Virus record (IMG/VR): IMGVR_UViG_3300009419_001029
Span: 1-62,860 of that record
Length of the DNA stretch: 62,860 nucleotides
From: a virus
Reading direction: 5' to 3' (one strand)
Positions 1 to 7,753 of this stretch are shown here, in pieces. The position numbers and the translations under genes are program-made. The notes under the pieces were generated by a model, which was given only the letters and a program-made list of their open reading frames with translations, did not search any database and was not told the origin of the DNA. Numbering within the stretch: the stretch's first letter is position 1; every line of letters begins with the position of its first letter.

Positions 1-1
1 A

Positions 2-1051
2 CAATTGGCGGAAGCCTCTTATATGTCAGTAGATGATTACAAAAACAATTTGCAGAAGGCACTACCGTCTATAATAGAGTACTACCAAGATGAACTAGGT
101 TTTACACCTAGTAAAGAACAATTAGCTTCAGCCGTTAAAGCCGCTCACGCCACAATGGAAAGAACAGGTGACACTGAACAAGCTGGAGAGTCGTTAGATG
201 CAGTACTAGATTCGTTTGTCCCTAGCAATTCTAGTAATAAAAACTCACCAAAAATAGATTTTAAAAAGAACCTGTTACAAGTCTTACAACAAAAGTATCC
301 AGATGCTGAATTCAAAATAGGACCTGACAGAGTAGAAAGTACCGACGGTCAGTTGTCTGTAATAGCTGACACTGCACAAGAAGGTAGATATGTAGGTTGT
401 TTCATGTGGGATGTTACTACCGGCCCGTATAAAGGTGCTCTTGGTCTAGCTGTTAAGCAAACAACAGATCAATTATTACGAGCAAATCCAGGTAAAAAGC
501 CTGCATTGTTTATCGGTGGTGATAATCAAAACCCCGAAGCATGGTCACACATTGCTAAAAAACTGAAATACAAACTTATCACAGATGAAGATGAGTTAGA
601 GGAAGGCTCCCTGAATGAATTTGCAGTTGATGGATTCGGGGACAATGGTGACCATCGTAGTAAACTTCTTGCTAGTGTAGGTCGTTTATTTGACGCTGGT
701 AACAAAGTTGATTGGCGTGTTCCTGGACAAATGGGGCATGTCACAAGAGTACAAGATGATGGCATTACTATGAAGAAATGGAAAAAACCACACAGTAGAA
801 TGTCGTTTTTCTTGCCTATGACTGATGATAGTAGAGACAGCAAATATACAATCAAAATGGTTGCTCCTAAACACTACGCAGTTGTTAGCGCAGAACAAGG
901 TGTGTCAGAAGAAATCGGTGGAGTAGGCGGCGGGTTTGGTACAAACTATCCAGGCACTTACGAACAAGAAAACGGACCATTCACCCATAAGGGCGGATTA
1001 AAACTTACATCTCTTACTACAGAGAGCGTAGATTACTTAGACGAACAATAA
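2..1051 (+). CDS. Modular phage protein, 5' end outside window
   Basis: The frame is open to the left edge, so the true start lies upstream. The first in-frame TTG at base 5 falls inside a motif reading QLAEA, which matches the T4 prohead-protease rule (Leu-x-Glu, cut before Ala). A second site-like motif, QGVSEE, lies at bases 896-913, and its DNA resembles the GVAEG repeat seen in later genes. The middle part (FIGGDNQNPEAWSHIAKKL) looks like the end of a GNAT acetyltransferase fold, but this is weak. The C-terminus is Gly-rich and then acidic. I infer a processed, head-packaged modular protein like those at 3.5-6 kb and 31-33 kb. The biochemical function is not recognised. Confidence 0.6.
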   Translation, partial: QLAEASYMSVDDYKNNLQKALPSIIEYYQDELGFTPSKEQLASAVKAAHATMERTGDTEQAGESLDAVLDSFVPSNSSNKNSPKIDFKKNLLQVLQQKYPDAEFKIGPDRVESTDGQLSVIADTAQEGRYVGCFMWDVTTGPYKGALGLAVKQTTDQLLRANPGKKPALFIGGDNQNPEAWSHIAKKLKYKLITDEDELEEGSLNEFAVDGFGDNGDHRSKLLASVGRLFDAGNKVDWRVPGQMGHVTRVQDDGITMKKWKKPHSRMSFFLPMTDDSRDSKYTIKMVAPKHYAVVSAEQGVSEEIGGVGGGFGTNYPGTYEQENGPFTHKGGLKLTSLTTESVDYLDEQ

Positions 1052-1058
1052 AAATATT

Positions 1059-1102
1059 TTGACCCCTCTTAACTAGTGTAAATATTTACATCATTTAAGA
1101 GG
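1059..1102 (+). promoter_or_regulatory. Promoter with a long dyad covering the ribosome site
   Basis: A sigma70-like promoter (TTGACC at 1059-1064, 17 bp spacer, ATATTT at 1082-1087) lies inside a symmetric element. The outer arms are CCTCTTAA (1065-1072) and TTAAGAGG (1095-1102). The core GTAAATATTTAC (1078-1089) has the same centre, 1083.5. The right arm contains the AAGAGG ribosome-binding site of the next gene. It could be an operator or a translation-controlling hairpin. The core also contains a late-promoter-like TGTAAATA. Confidence 0.5.
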
Positions 1103-1107
1103 ACCAA

Positions 1108-2016
1108 ATGGCAACTAAAAAAACCAAAGCAACTACTGAAGCAAAAACTGTACCTGTAGAGAAGGTACAAGAAATAGCCGCACAAGCGGCAGCAAATCCA
1201 CCAGAAGCCCCGGCAGCAGGACAAGTACAAGTTAACGTAGATTTTCTACGTACAACCCGTGTACACATCGCAATGCCATGTTATGGTGGTATGTTGACTG
1301 AATCAACATTTATGTCATTCATCAAGTGGGCTAATACTGCCCGTCAACTCGGTATTGATTGGACATTAGAAACAATGGTTAATGAATCACTAATTAGCCG
1401 AGCACGAAATACATTGACTGCTAAGTTCTTAGATATGCCAGATGCAACACACTTGTTCTTTGTTGACGCTGACATTGGTTGGGAGCCATGGCACTTGTTA
1501 GTATTACTAAACCGTGACGTTGATGTTATTGGTGGACTATACCCAATGAAGACTATGCCTATCAAGTGGGTAGTTAATGGATTTGAAGGTGCTGAAGAAG
1601 GACCAGATGGATTACAAGAAGTATCTAAAGCTGGTACAGGTTTCTTATTAATGAAGAAGCATGTATTTGAAAAGCTTAAGTCTCATCCAGCAGTTAAGCA
1701 GTATAAGAATGACATTGGATTAGATCCAAAGTTTGACCAACACTTGAAGACCTACTTTGATACAGCAGTTCGCCAGAATCGTTACTACAGTGAAGACTGG
1801 ACATTCTGTGAAAACTGGCGTGACATGGGCGGTAAGATTTGGATGGACAAGCGTGTATTATTACGACACTCTGGATCATATGTATTCTGCATGGAAAATC
1901 AACAACACTTGATGAACACAATCGGACCTATGTATGTCGAAGAACAGAAACAAAAGTCAGCACAGCAACCTGTTGTACCGGATGCTACTGGAAATGTTAC
2001 ATTGAGTATTACTTAA
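1108..2016 (+). CDS. GT-A type glycosyltransferase-like protein
   Basis: A 302-residue protein with a charged Ala/Lys-rich N-terminus (about 45 residues) followed by a GT-A-like domain. The motif FFVDADIGWEP carries a DxD-type metal and nucleotide-sugar site, and the following segments (IGGLYPMK, SEDWTFCENWRDMGGKIW) fit phage family 2-like transferases. It probably moves a sugar to phage DNA, virion or host surface; the substrate is unknown. The start ATG follows AAGAGG. The gene stands alone between a dyad-type promoter and a strong terminator. GT-A family membership is likely; a specific role is not shown. Confidence 0.65.
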   Translation: MATKKTKATTEAKTVPVEKVQEIAAQAAANPPEAPAAGQVQVNVDFLRTTRVHIAMPCYGGMLTESTFMSFIKWANTARQLGIDWTLETMVNESLISRARNTLTAKFLDMPDATHLFFVDADIGWEPWHLLVLLNRDVDVIGGLYPMKTMPIKWVVNGFEGAEEGPDGLQEVSKAGTGFLLMKKHVFEKLKSHPAVKQYKNDIGLDPKFDQHLKTYFDTAVRQNRYYSEDWTFCENWRDMGGKIWMDKRVLLRHSGSYVFCMENQQHLMNTIGPMYVEEQKQKSAQQPVVPDATGNVTLSIT

Positions 2017-2021
2017 AAACT

Positions 2022-2041
2022 AGCCCCGAAAGGGGCTTTTT
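2022..2041 (+). terminator. Rho-independent terminator
   Basis: A perfect 6-bp stem AGCCCC/GGGGCT with a GAAA tetraloop is followed by five T residues, six bases after the stop codon of the glycosyltransferase-like gene. Confidence 0.9.
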
Positions 2042-2050
2042 AACGGCTAT

Positions 2051-2058
2051 AATAAATA
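2051..2058 (+). promoter_or_regulatory. T4-type late promoter
   Basis: AATAAATA close to the T4 late consensus TATAAATA, about 20 bases before a small gene with an AAGGAG ribosome site. Confidence 0.5.
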
Positions 2059-2077
2059 CAATAAAGGAGACAACACT

Positions 2078-2170
2078 ATGTCTTGGTTCAGACACAAACC
2101 CCCAAAGTACCCACCGCACAGAGAGCCCGCTAAAGAGCACATCCCACAAAACAATCAGCCTACTAAGTAA
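2078..2170 (+). CDS. Small Pro/His-rich protein, 30 residues
   Basis: Begins MSWFRHKPPKYPPHREP and is rich in Pro, His, Lys and Arg. It has an AAGGAG ribosome site at the right spacing and a late promoter just upstream, which supports real coding despite the size. Short MSWFKHKP-like proteins also occur in other T4-like phages of water bacteria (from memory, not searched). Function unknown; late expression suggests a virion or assembly role. Confidence 0.6.
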   Translation: MSWFRHKPPKYPPHREPAKEHIPQNNQPTK

Positions 2171-2175
2171 GTATT

Positions 2176-2183
2176 GATAAATA
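2176..2183 (+). promoter_or_regulatory. T4-type late promoter, leaderless
   Basis: GATAAATA ends only four bases before the start codon at 2188, so transcription should start at or next to the ATG. No Shine-Dalgarno sequence is possible. Confidence 0.7.
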
Positions 2184-2187
2184 CTTA

Positions 2188-3456
2188 ATGAAATTACAAG
2201 AGCTTGATTCCTTCAAAATATCCGACGCCGTCACTTTCCATGACAAGCTAAATCCTGCATTGTGGGCAGGTACTAAATTGCGTCCTGAAGTTAAAAATCA
2301 ACTAGAAGAAATAGCAAAAGACTTCTTGGAAGAAATGGGAATTCACGACTTAGATGTAAGAGATATTACTATATCCGGGTCTAATGCCGCATACAGTTAT
2401 ACAAAACACAGTGACTTAGATTTACACATCTTGGTCAATATCAATGATTTACCTAACAATGAAATTTACCGTGAATTCTTTGACGCTAAAAAGTCATTAT
2501 ATAATGATTCACATAACATAACTATTCACGGTGTTCCGGTAGAGTTATATGTACAAGATGCCGCACAACCATCTATAACATTGGGTGAGTATAGCGTAAT
2601 GAATGACAAGTGGTTGCGTATTCCTACAAAGCGTAGAGCTAACTTTGACCAATCAGCTACTAGATTGAAGTATGAAAAATTACTTGACATTGTAGAAAGA
2701 GCATTAGATTCAAAGAACTTAACTAAAATTCAAAAAGTATTAAAGAAGATTAAGCAATATCGTCACGCCGGCTTAGATAAAGGCGGAGAGTTTGGTTCTG
2801 AGAATCTAGCATTCAAAGCATTACGCAGTCAGGGATATATTACTAAGTTATATGCATTGCGTGACAAGTTACATAGTGAACATTTAACTATTGAAACTAT
2901 GTATCAAGATCCTGCAAAGATAATTGAAGATAATTTAGAAGAAGAATTGTCAAAAGAATTTGAAGATTACAATCCAAATGGTAAGCCACCTGGGCCTGAG
3001 TTTAAACCTACAATGCCAAAGGGAACTGTTAAAGTAAAAGTTAGTGATGTATATGACTGGTATAAGCTAGGTCAGCACATTAGTGATCTTGACGGATTAG
3101 GTAAACATGATTTTGGTCAAGGTCCTCCTAGTACTATTCTTTCGTTTGGGGATGAAGATACTGAGCATGAGTATATTAACAATTTAGAAAAGACTGGACT
3201 TGAACTAGTTGATATCGATCCAGTCGATCCTAATCAACCTAAGAATATGCCAAAGCTTAAAACTGATCCTACATATAATGTTAGTGAAGCTAGTGGCTAT
3301 ATTCCTAGTAATGCACAAAGAAATGACCCACGTTTTAAGACAGCATTGACTGTGGATGTTAAACCTGACAGTATCAAAAAGAATGCAAAAGCGTTTAGCT
3401 GGCTCACTAGTAGAGCCGGAATCCCACCAATAGCGAAGCCCTCAGGCAAAATCTGA
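2188..3456 (+). CDS. Nucleotidyltransferase-fold modular protein
   Basis: A 422-residue protein. Residues about 50-130 hold a DNA polymerase beta-type nucleotidyltransferase motif (ISGSNAAYSYTKHSDLDLHIL: Gly-Ser then Asp-x-Asp for two metals). A helical region follows (about 160-235), then an acidic linker, and a C-terminal block (GYIPSNAQRNDPRFKTALTV) of a kind I recall from other T4-like phage modular proteins. Such folds transfer a nucleotide to RNA, protein or antibiotic; the target here is unknown. The N-terminus MKLQELDSF is a weak match to the capsid-targeting pattern. Driven by its own late promoter. Confidence 0.6.
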   Translation: MKLQELDSFKISDAVTFHDKLNPALWAGTKLRPEVKNQLEEIAKDFLEEMGIHDLDVRDITISGSNAAYSYTKHSDLDLHILVNINDLPNNEIYREFFDAKKSLYNDSHNITIHGVPVELYVQDAAQPSITLGEYSVMNDKWLRIPTKRRANFDQSATRLKYEKLLDIVERALDSKNLTKIQKVLKKIKQYRHAGLDKGGEFGSENLAFKALRSQGYITKLYALRDKLHSEHLTIETMYQDPAKIIEDNLEEELSKEFEDYNPNGKPPGPEFKPTMPKGTVKVKVSDVYDWYKLGQHISDLDGLGKHDFGQGPPSTILSFGDEDTEHEYINNLEKTGLELVDIDPVDPNQPKNMPKLKTDPTYNVSEASGYIPSNAQRNDPRFKTALTVDVKPDSIKKNAKAFSWLTSRAGIPPIAKPSGKI

Positions 3457-3470
3457 TTATGTAGTATTTT

Positions 3471-3478
3471 GATAAATA
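3471..3478 (+). promoter_or_regulatory. T4-type late promoter
   Basis: GATAAATA, 22 bases before the ATG at 3501; probably drives the modular genes to about 6.4 kb. Confidence 0.65.
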
Positions 3479-3500
3479 CTATATTACTTTGGAATTCGCT

Positions 3501-4430
3501 ATGAAAATTAATCAAATCGTACAAGAAACTACTACTTCAGGTTCAGTTGCACCGGTAGAACATGGTTTTGTCAAAATGCAAACTCGCAATCCTGGCGTTT
3601 ATGGAAATACTAAAGCAGGGTCACTATTCAAGGGTAAGAAAACTAAAGCCCCATACGCTAACAGTATCAACGAAGGTGCAATGAAGCAATTATCATCTGA
3701 CTTAAAAGGTGGACCTGATGGATTGAGCGATCAAGAATTTCAAAAGAAATACAAGATGAGTAAGCAAGCTGCCCGTCAAGAGTTAGCTTCCAACAGAAAA
3801 CAATCTAAACCAGAACCAGTCAGCGAAGCAGAACTAGCAGAAGACGATATCATTTTAGTTCCCGGTCAAGGCCGTAAAATGAAAACTGGATTTGTACCAC
3901 ACGGTAAGAGTCGTGTTGACCATGAAGTTGAAATGGCGCGCAGCGATTTAATCAGTGCTGCAAAGAATGCCGAATCAATTTATCAAATGATTGAGTCTAC
4001 AAGTGAAGATGAAGGTCTACAAGGTTGGGTACAAGAAAAGATTATCAAAGCCAATGACTATCTAAACAGTGTGCGTGAATACTTAGAAGGTAAACAGGCT
4101 CAAGGTGTGGCGGAAGGCAAAGACGACAAAATTGCTCAACTAAAGAAAGACCATGACACAGCAGTGCATTGGAGCAAGAATGAAACAAGCCCGCAAAAGC
4201 GTGAGGCTGCTCGTCAAAAGGCTGAGAAGATCAAAGCACACCTAGAGAAACAATATAAGCAAGGTGTGGCGGAAGATAAAGGTATGACACAATACAACGC
4301 ATTTAAGCGTGAGTGGCGTGCTAAACACGGTGCCGATGCAAAAGTCCCTGGTTATGACAGCAAAGAATATACATCATATGTTTATCGTCAGAATGATAAA
4401 AAGCAGGCTGCGGAAGGAAAATCAAAATGA
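3501..4430 (+). CDS. Modular protein with GVAEG linkers, probably head-packaged
   Basis: A 309-residue protein. I place the start at ATG 3501 (a TTG lies 12 bases upstream) because it gives MKINQIVQE, a capsid-targeting-like N-terminus. Modules: a basic Gly/Asn-rich part (10-110), a helical part (140-197, with LQGWVQEKIIKANDYLNSV), then linker QGVAEG at 201-206, a charged helix (207-253), linker QGVAED at 254-259, and a last helix (260-300) ending in the degenerate copy QAAEG. A further protease-like motif, ELAED, is at 111-115. No enzyme motif is seen. I infer a precursor cut into small helical pieces by the prohead protease. It shares an ATGA overlap with the next gene. Confidence 0.6.
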   Translation: MKINQIVQETTTSGSVAPVEHGFVKMQTRNPGVYGNTKAGSLFKGKKTKAPYANSINEGAMKQLSSDLKGGPDGLSDQEFQKKYKMSKQAARQELASNRKQSKPEPVSEAELAEDDIILVPGQGRKMKTGFVPHGKSRVDHEVEMARSDLISAAKNAESIYQMIESTSEDEGLQGWVQEKIIKANDYLNSVREYLEGKQAQGVAEGKDDKIAQLKKDHDTAVHWSKNETSPQKREAARQKAEKIKAHLEKQYKQGVAEDKGMTQYNAFKREWRAKHGADAKVPGYDSKEYTSYVYRQNDKKQAAEGKSK

Positions 4431-5620
4431 GCAATATTTTAAAAGGACTACACGAATCAAGAAGTGACTGGGATAACAACATGTCTGGTTACCGAGGTGA
4501 TTACGGCGGCGCTGAAAATTGGGATAGTGGTAAAAAAGCATTCAGAAGACAAGAAGCTGACCAAGAATGGGAACGTGAGCAAGAGTATACTCGTCAGCGT
4601 GAACAACAGCAAGCAGAACTAGCTCAATATAATGCGACTGGTAAGTTCTGGTTAAAGTTAAAAGACTCACAACGCCATCTTCCTGCAGGACCTTTTATTG
4701 GTAAGCAAACTGCGAACAAAGCGGCAGTTGATCTACTACAGAAACAACCTGAATTAAAAGGTAATTTAGTTATTACAGCGTATGGTCCTGACGAACAAGT
4801 CAATGAGTTGAGCAACAACACATTAGCAAGTTACAAAAAGAAAGCAGGAGCAGATGCATCTGCAGCCGACAAAGCAGGTGACTATAAGCGCGGCGATAAG
4901 CGTTTTAGTGGCATTGTCAAAGCAACTAAAAAAGAGTTTGACAATGATGCTAAAGGTGTTGATGAAGGCATAATGAATAAAATTGCCAACAAAGTAATGG
5001 GCGCCGCACCAGAACAACCGCAGTACAAAGTTGGACAACGAGTCAAATATGAAACAAGCCCACATCAACCTGATTGGGCTGATGGCGGCAGTGGTGTTGG
5101 TGTTATCACTGCTTATAAGAACGGTCACTATATGATTAACGGCAATCCAGTTAATCACTTTGAGATTAAAGGTGTTGTAGAGCAAGGTGTAGCGGAAGGC
5201 TCGGGCACAACTCCCAAGATTACATTCGCTCAACAAACACCGGGTAGTTGGACTCGTATTGATATTTTAGTAGACGGAGATGTAAAGTTCCAAGCAGTTA
5301 AAACTATGGGCCCAGGACATTGGACTATTCACGATCAAGACGGTGAAGTTATCGGCGACGGTGGCAACAAGACAGAACTTAAAGCGTCCGTACTCAATTA
5401 CTTGTCAAAGCAAGGTGTGGCGGAAGGCTCTGAACAGATTTATAACATATTAGCACTTGACAAAGGCAACGCACTAAAGAAGCCAACAAAACTAAAATGG
5501 AAAGCCAGTTCTTTAGAAGATATATTTGATGCTTTAGCGGCTCAGGATTGGTATCCCTTAGAAATCAATGGTGTTGAAGTCATTGCTGGTAAGCGTCTAA
5601 AGCAAGGCGTGGCGGAAGGC
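4101..5620 (+). repeat. Five in-frame copies of the GVAEG-coding repeat
   Basis: Copies at 4101-4118, 4260-4277, 5183-5200, 5411-5428 and 5603-5620 read CAAGGTGTGGCGGAAGGC or differ by one to three bases. All encode QGVAEG or QGVAED in the reading frame of the two modular genes. Ala is always GCG and Glu always GAA, so the DNA itself is conserved, not only the peptide. Degenerate relatives encode QAAEG near 4404 and GVDEG near 4954. Confidence 0.85.
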
Positions 5621-5980
5621 CCAGAGTTTGATAAATGGGCAGATGAAAGAGCGGCATCACAACTACACAAACTAAAACCCGCTACACTATGGGAAGTTAG
5701 TTTCGACTACGGTCCACACCAGTCCGACTCTGTAAAGGTCAATGCAAGGTCAGCGCAAGAAGCTGTTGATAAAGTAGAAACTGCGGCAGAGAAAAAAGGT
5801 CGTAGCATAATGGTTAACTGGGCGAGACCAGCAGAACAAGGTATTGAAGAAGAAAAACAACGCTTAGATCCTAGTTGCTGGAAAGGCTATAAAAAGCAAG
5901 GCACTAAGATGAAGGGTGACACAAGAGTAAATAATTGTGTTCCTGTAAAGGAATCAGCTATTATGAAGGGTCTTAAATAA
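4427..5980 (+). CDS. Large modular protein with three GVAEG linkers
   Basis: A 517-residue protein starting MSNILKGLHES, with a Leu-x-Glu site inside the first ten residues. An N-terminal Gln/Glu/Arg-rich helical part is followed by separate small modules: an SH3-like beta module (VGQRVKYET...GVGVITAYKNGHY), then modules bounded by QGVAEG at residues 253-258, 329-334 and 393-398, and a last part ending QGIEEE. The C-terminus has a Cys-containing tail (DPSCWKGYKKQGTKM...NNC) like those of other phage basic proteins. No catalytic motif was found. I infer a head-packaged polyprotein. It overlaps the gene before by ATGA and abuts dps. Confidence 0.6.
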   Translation: MSNILKGLHESRSDWDNNMSGYRGDYGGAENWDSGKKAFRRQEADQEWEREQEYTRQREQQQAELAQYNATGKFWLKLKDSQRHLPAGPFIGKQTANKAAVDLLQKQPELKGNLVITAYGPDEQVNELSNNTLASYKKKAGADASAADKAGDYKRGDKRFSGIVKATKKEFDNDAKGVDEGIMNKIANKVMGAAPEQPQYKVGQRVKYETSPHQPDWADGGSGVGVITAYKNGHYMINGNPVNHFEIKGVVEQGVAEGSGTTPKITFAQQTPGSWTRIDILVDGDVKFQAVKTMGPGHWTIHDQDGEVIGDGGNKTELKASVLNYLSKQGVAEGSEQIYNILALDKGNALKKPTKLKWKASSLEDIFDALAAQDWYPLEINGVEVIAGKRLKQGVAEGPEFDKWADERAASQLHKLKPATLWEVSFDYGPHQSDSVKVNARSAQEAVDKVETAAEKKGRSIMVNWARPAEQGIEEEKQRLDPSCWKGYKKQGTKMKGDTRVNNCVPVKESAIMKGLK

Positions 5981-6420
5981 TGTTATCAGATAACCTAAAA
6001 GTATTATTAGCAAGCACACAAAGTTTTGCTATCAAAAGTCAAAACTTTCATTGGAATGTTGAAGGTAGTAACTTCCCGCAGTATCATGAATTCTTTGATA
6101 CATTGTACAATGATGTAAGTGATACAATTGACCGCATCGCTGAGTATATCAGAATCTTAGGTCACTATACCCCTGGCAGCTTAACACGATATGCAGAGTT
6201 ATCAATTATTCAAGACCAAACTAAAATTCCACGTGCTGAGTTAATGTTTCAAGAATCTCTACAAGACTGTGAAACAATGATCCAATTAGTTGTTGCTATG
6301 TTTGAAGAAGCGGCAAACGAAAATCAACACGGTATCGAAAACTATATGGCTGAACTACAAGACTTGTATGGTAAGAAAGCGTGGTTTATTCGTTCAATAC
6401 TAAAGAGAGAGCGTGAGTAA
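5980..6420 (+). CDS. dps: Dps/ferritin-like DNA protection protein
   Basis: A 146-residue four-helix protein with the Dps ferroxidase signature (NFHWNVEGSNF, then HEFFDTLYNDVSDTIDRIAE). Dps oxidises Fe(II) at the dimer interface and mineralises it, protecting DNA from Fenton chemistry. No long DNA-binding tail is present. The gene starts on the last base of the modular gene's stop codon, so it should be translated with it under late control. Together with SOD at 30.4-30.9 kb it suggests oxidative protection of incoming or packaged DNA. Family assignment is firm; role in the phage is inferred. Confidence 0.88.
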   Translation: MLSDNLKVLLASTQSFAIKSQNFHWNVEGSNFPQYHEFFDTLYNDVSDTIDRIAEYIRILGHYTPGSLTRYAELSIIQDQTKIPRAELMFQESLQDCETMIQLVVAMFEEAANENQHGIENYMAELQDLYGKKAWFIRSILKRERE

Positions 6421-6611
6421 TGAAAGCGAAGGAAGTATATAAGGGTTTCAAAACTTATTCTGCTAAGATATTAGTAAAGAACCCTAATTATTCCGTTCAC
6501 ATGGATGCCATCGTAAACGCTAAAGATATAACGCAAGCAAGATACCTTATCAAACTACAATACAATGTAGACGATGGCAGAATAGGTACAATCAAAGAAA
6601 TCAACCAATGA
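6420..6611 (+). CDS. Hypothetical protein, 63 residues
   Basis: Starts MKAKEVYKGFKTY and overlaps dps by one base. Alternating strands and a helix (DITQARYLIKLQYNV) suggest a small alpha/beta fold similar to the family of short phage proteins that follow structural genes. No known motif. Its place in a tight run (dps, this gene, nuclease) argues that it is expressed. Confidence 0.55.
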   Translation: MKAKEVYKGFKTYSAKILVKNPNYSVHMDAIVNAKDITQARYLIKLQYNVDDGRIGTIKEINQ

Positions 6612-7045
6612 AAAAAATATTAATAACAATATTACTAGCAATTTCCACAGTAGCAGTAGCACAAAAAACACCAGTTGGAGCGACATACGATGCAAATATA
6701 GTGAGAGTTAGCGATGGTGACACTATTGTAATTGCGGCGCCATTCTTACCACAACCTTTAAAACCAGAGTTAGCTGTTCGTATATACGGGGTTGATACTC
6801 CTGAAAAAGGATTTAGAGCAAAATGCCCAGCCGAAGATGCTAAAGGACAAGCCGCAAGCAAGTTTACTAAAGATGCAGTAGCAGCCGCACAAAAGCGTCA
6901 AGTAACACTATATGCTTGGGATAAGTTTGGTGGCAGAGTTTTAGGTGATATATTATTGAATGGACAAAGCCTTCGTGCTATGTTGATTCAAAATGGATTT
7001 GCAAGAGAATACTACGGAGAAGCTAAAACTTCTTGGTGTAACTAA
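6608..7045 (+). CDS. Secreted thermonuclease-like (SNase) nuclease
   Basis: A 145-residue protein with a signal peptide (MKKILITILLAISTVAVA, likely cut before QK). The staphylococcal nuclease core is present: VSDGDTIVI, VRIYGVDTPE and an Arg-containing GGRVLGDILLNGQSL segment. The family cuts DNA and RNA with calcium. A signal sequence sends it to the periplasm, where it could degrade competing or host nucleic acid. It ends in a Cys (SWCN). It overlaps the gene before by four bases. Confidence 0.85.
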   Translation: MKKILITILLAISTVAVAQKTPVGATYDANIVRVSDGDTIVIAAPFLPQPLKPELAVRIYGVDTPEKGFRAKCPAEDAKGQAASKFTKDAVAAAQKRQVTLYAWDKFGGRVLGDILLNGQSLRAMLIQNGFAREYYGEAKTSWCN

Positions 7046-7060
7046 CCCCACCTTAGGGCA

Positions 7061-7121
7061 CGTTGTCGTCAACGGTTAATGGCGTCAAATAGGCGGCTGC
7101 TGCCTAAAACTATACTACGCC
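7061..7121. other. Structured intergenic RNA candidate
   Basis: The gap after the nuclease gene holds a 5-bp hairpin (CGTTG/CAACG, 7061-7074) and nested stems GGCGT/ACGCC (7081-7085, 7117-7121) around TAGGC/GCCTA (7090-7094, 7102-7106). There is no U-run, so it is not a typical terminator. It could be a processed end or a small RNA. Confidence 0.3.
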
Positions 7122-7140
7122 AGGTATTGATTAAAGTGAG

Positions 7141-7148
7141 CATAAATA
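7141..7148 (+). promoter_or_regulatory. T4-type late promoter, leaderless
   Basis: CATAAATA ends five bases before the ATG at 7154, leaving no room for a ribosome-binding site. Confidence 0.65.
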
Positions 7149-7153
7149 CTAAT

Positions 7154-7726
7154 ATGAGATCAACAGAACTATACGAATCAGCCGTAAAACAACTAGCAAA
7201 AAAATTGCCTAGTTTAGAAAAACACGACTATTCTACCATTGATAGACTAATGAGAACAGTGGCTAAACAGCATAGTATTACTGGTAAAGCATTACATGAT
7301 TTATTTGTTCGTAAATTTCATCTAACTCCCGACGACTGGATTAAAAACAAATTAGACGAGAGTGATGTTGATACAGAATTACAACAGGAAGTTGACAAAT
7401 TCTGTGAATGGGCATGTAACAAACTATCTATTAAAGACAAACCTCATATTGAGTTGAGTATGGATACTGAAGAAGCACAAACTAATCATCATACCGGCGG
7501 CCACATAATGGGTGATGATAAGATTTGGGTGTATGCTAAGAACCGTAACTTAGTTGACATATTACGCACTGTATTCCATGAATTGGTTCATGTCCGTCAA
7601 GGAGAACTAGATATGATTAACCCAGGTGATAGCTATCCGGGTAGCCCAATTGAAGCAATGGCTGACCTATTGGCTGGAAAGTATATTAAGATATACGGCG
7701 AAAAGAACCATCATATCTTTCAATAA
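7154..7726 (+). CDS. Zinc metallopeptidase-like protein (HExxH)
   Basis: A 190-residue protein. I choose ATG 7154 over the in-frame ATG at 7079 because it follows a late promoter and gives MRSTELYES, a capsid-targeting-like start with a Leu-x-Glu site. The N-terminal helical part (about 1-75) precedes a zincin-like domain with TVFHELVHVRQGELD (His-Glu-x-x-His) and a downstream Glu (PIEAMADLLAGKY) that could be the third zinc ligand. It may cut host or virion proteins. I infer that it is packaged in the head; substrate unknown. Confidence 0.65.
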   Translation: MRSTELYESAVKQLAKKLPSLEKHDYSTIDRLMRTVAKQHSITGKALHDLFVRKFHLTPDDWIKNKLDESDVDTELQQEVDKFCEWACNKLSIKDKPHIELSMDTEEAQTNHHTGGHIMGDDKIWVYAKNRNLVDILRTVFHELVHVRQGELDMINPGDSYPGSPIEAMADLLAGKYIKIYGEKNHHIFQ

Positions 7727-7753
7727 TAATCAATCTATGCTATAATGCATAGA
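7718..7753 (+). promoter_or_regulatory. Sigma70 promoter with palindrome over the -10 box
   Basis: TTTCAA (7718-7723), 17 bp, TATAAT (7741-7746) with an extended TGC. The -10 box is flanked by perfect 7-bp arms TCTATGC and GCATAGA (7734-7740, 7747-7753). The start codon begins at 7753, so the transcript would be leaderless. Confidence 0.6.

Noticed and set aside
1839-2177. A 112-residue protein overlapping the terminator
   Set aside because: It overlaps the well-supported glycosyltransferase frame and crosses a strong terminator; the real small gene is at 2078-2170 in another frame.
4823-5236. Minus-strand 137-residue frame
   Set aside because: It is antisense to a clear modular gene, with no ribosome site and a composition typical of a shadow frame.
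4101-5620. CRISPR array or tandem repeat
   Set aside because: The repeated 18-base units are unevenly spaced (159-906 bases), in frame and inside coding modules; the sequences between are folded protein segments, not spacers.
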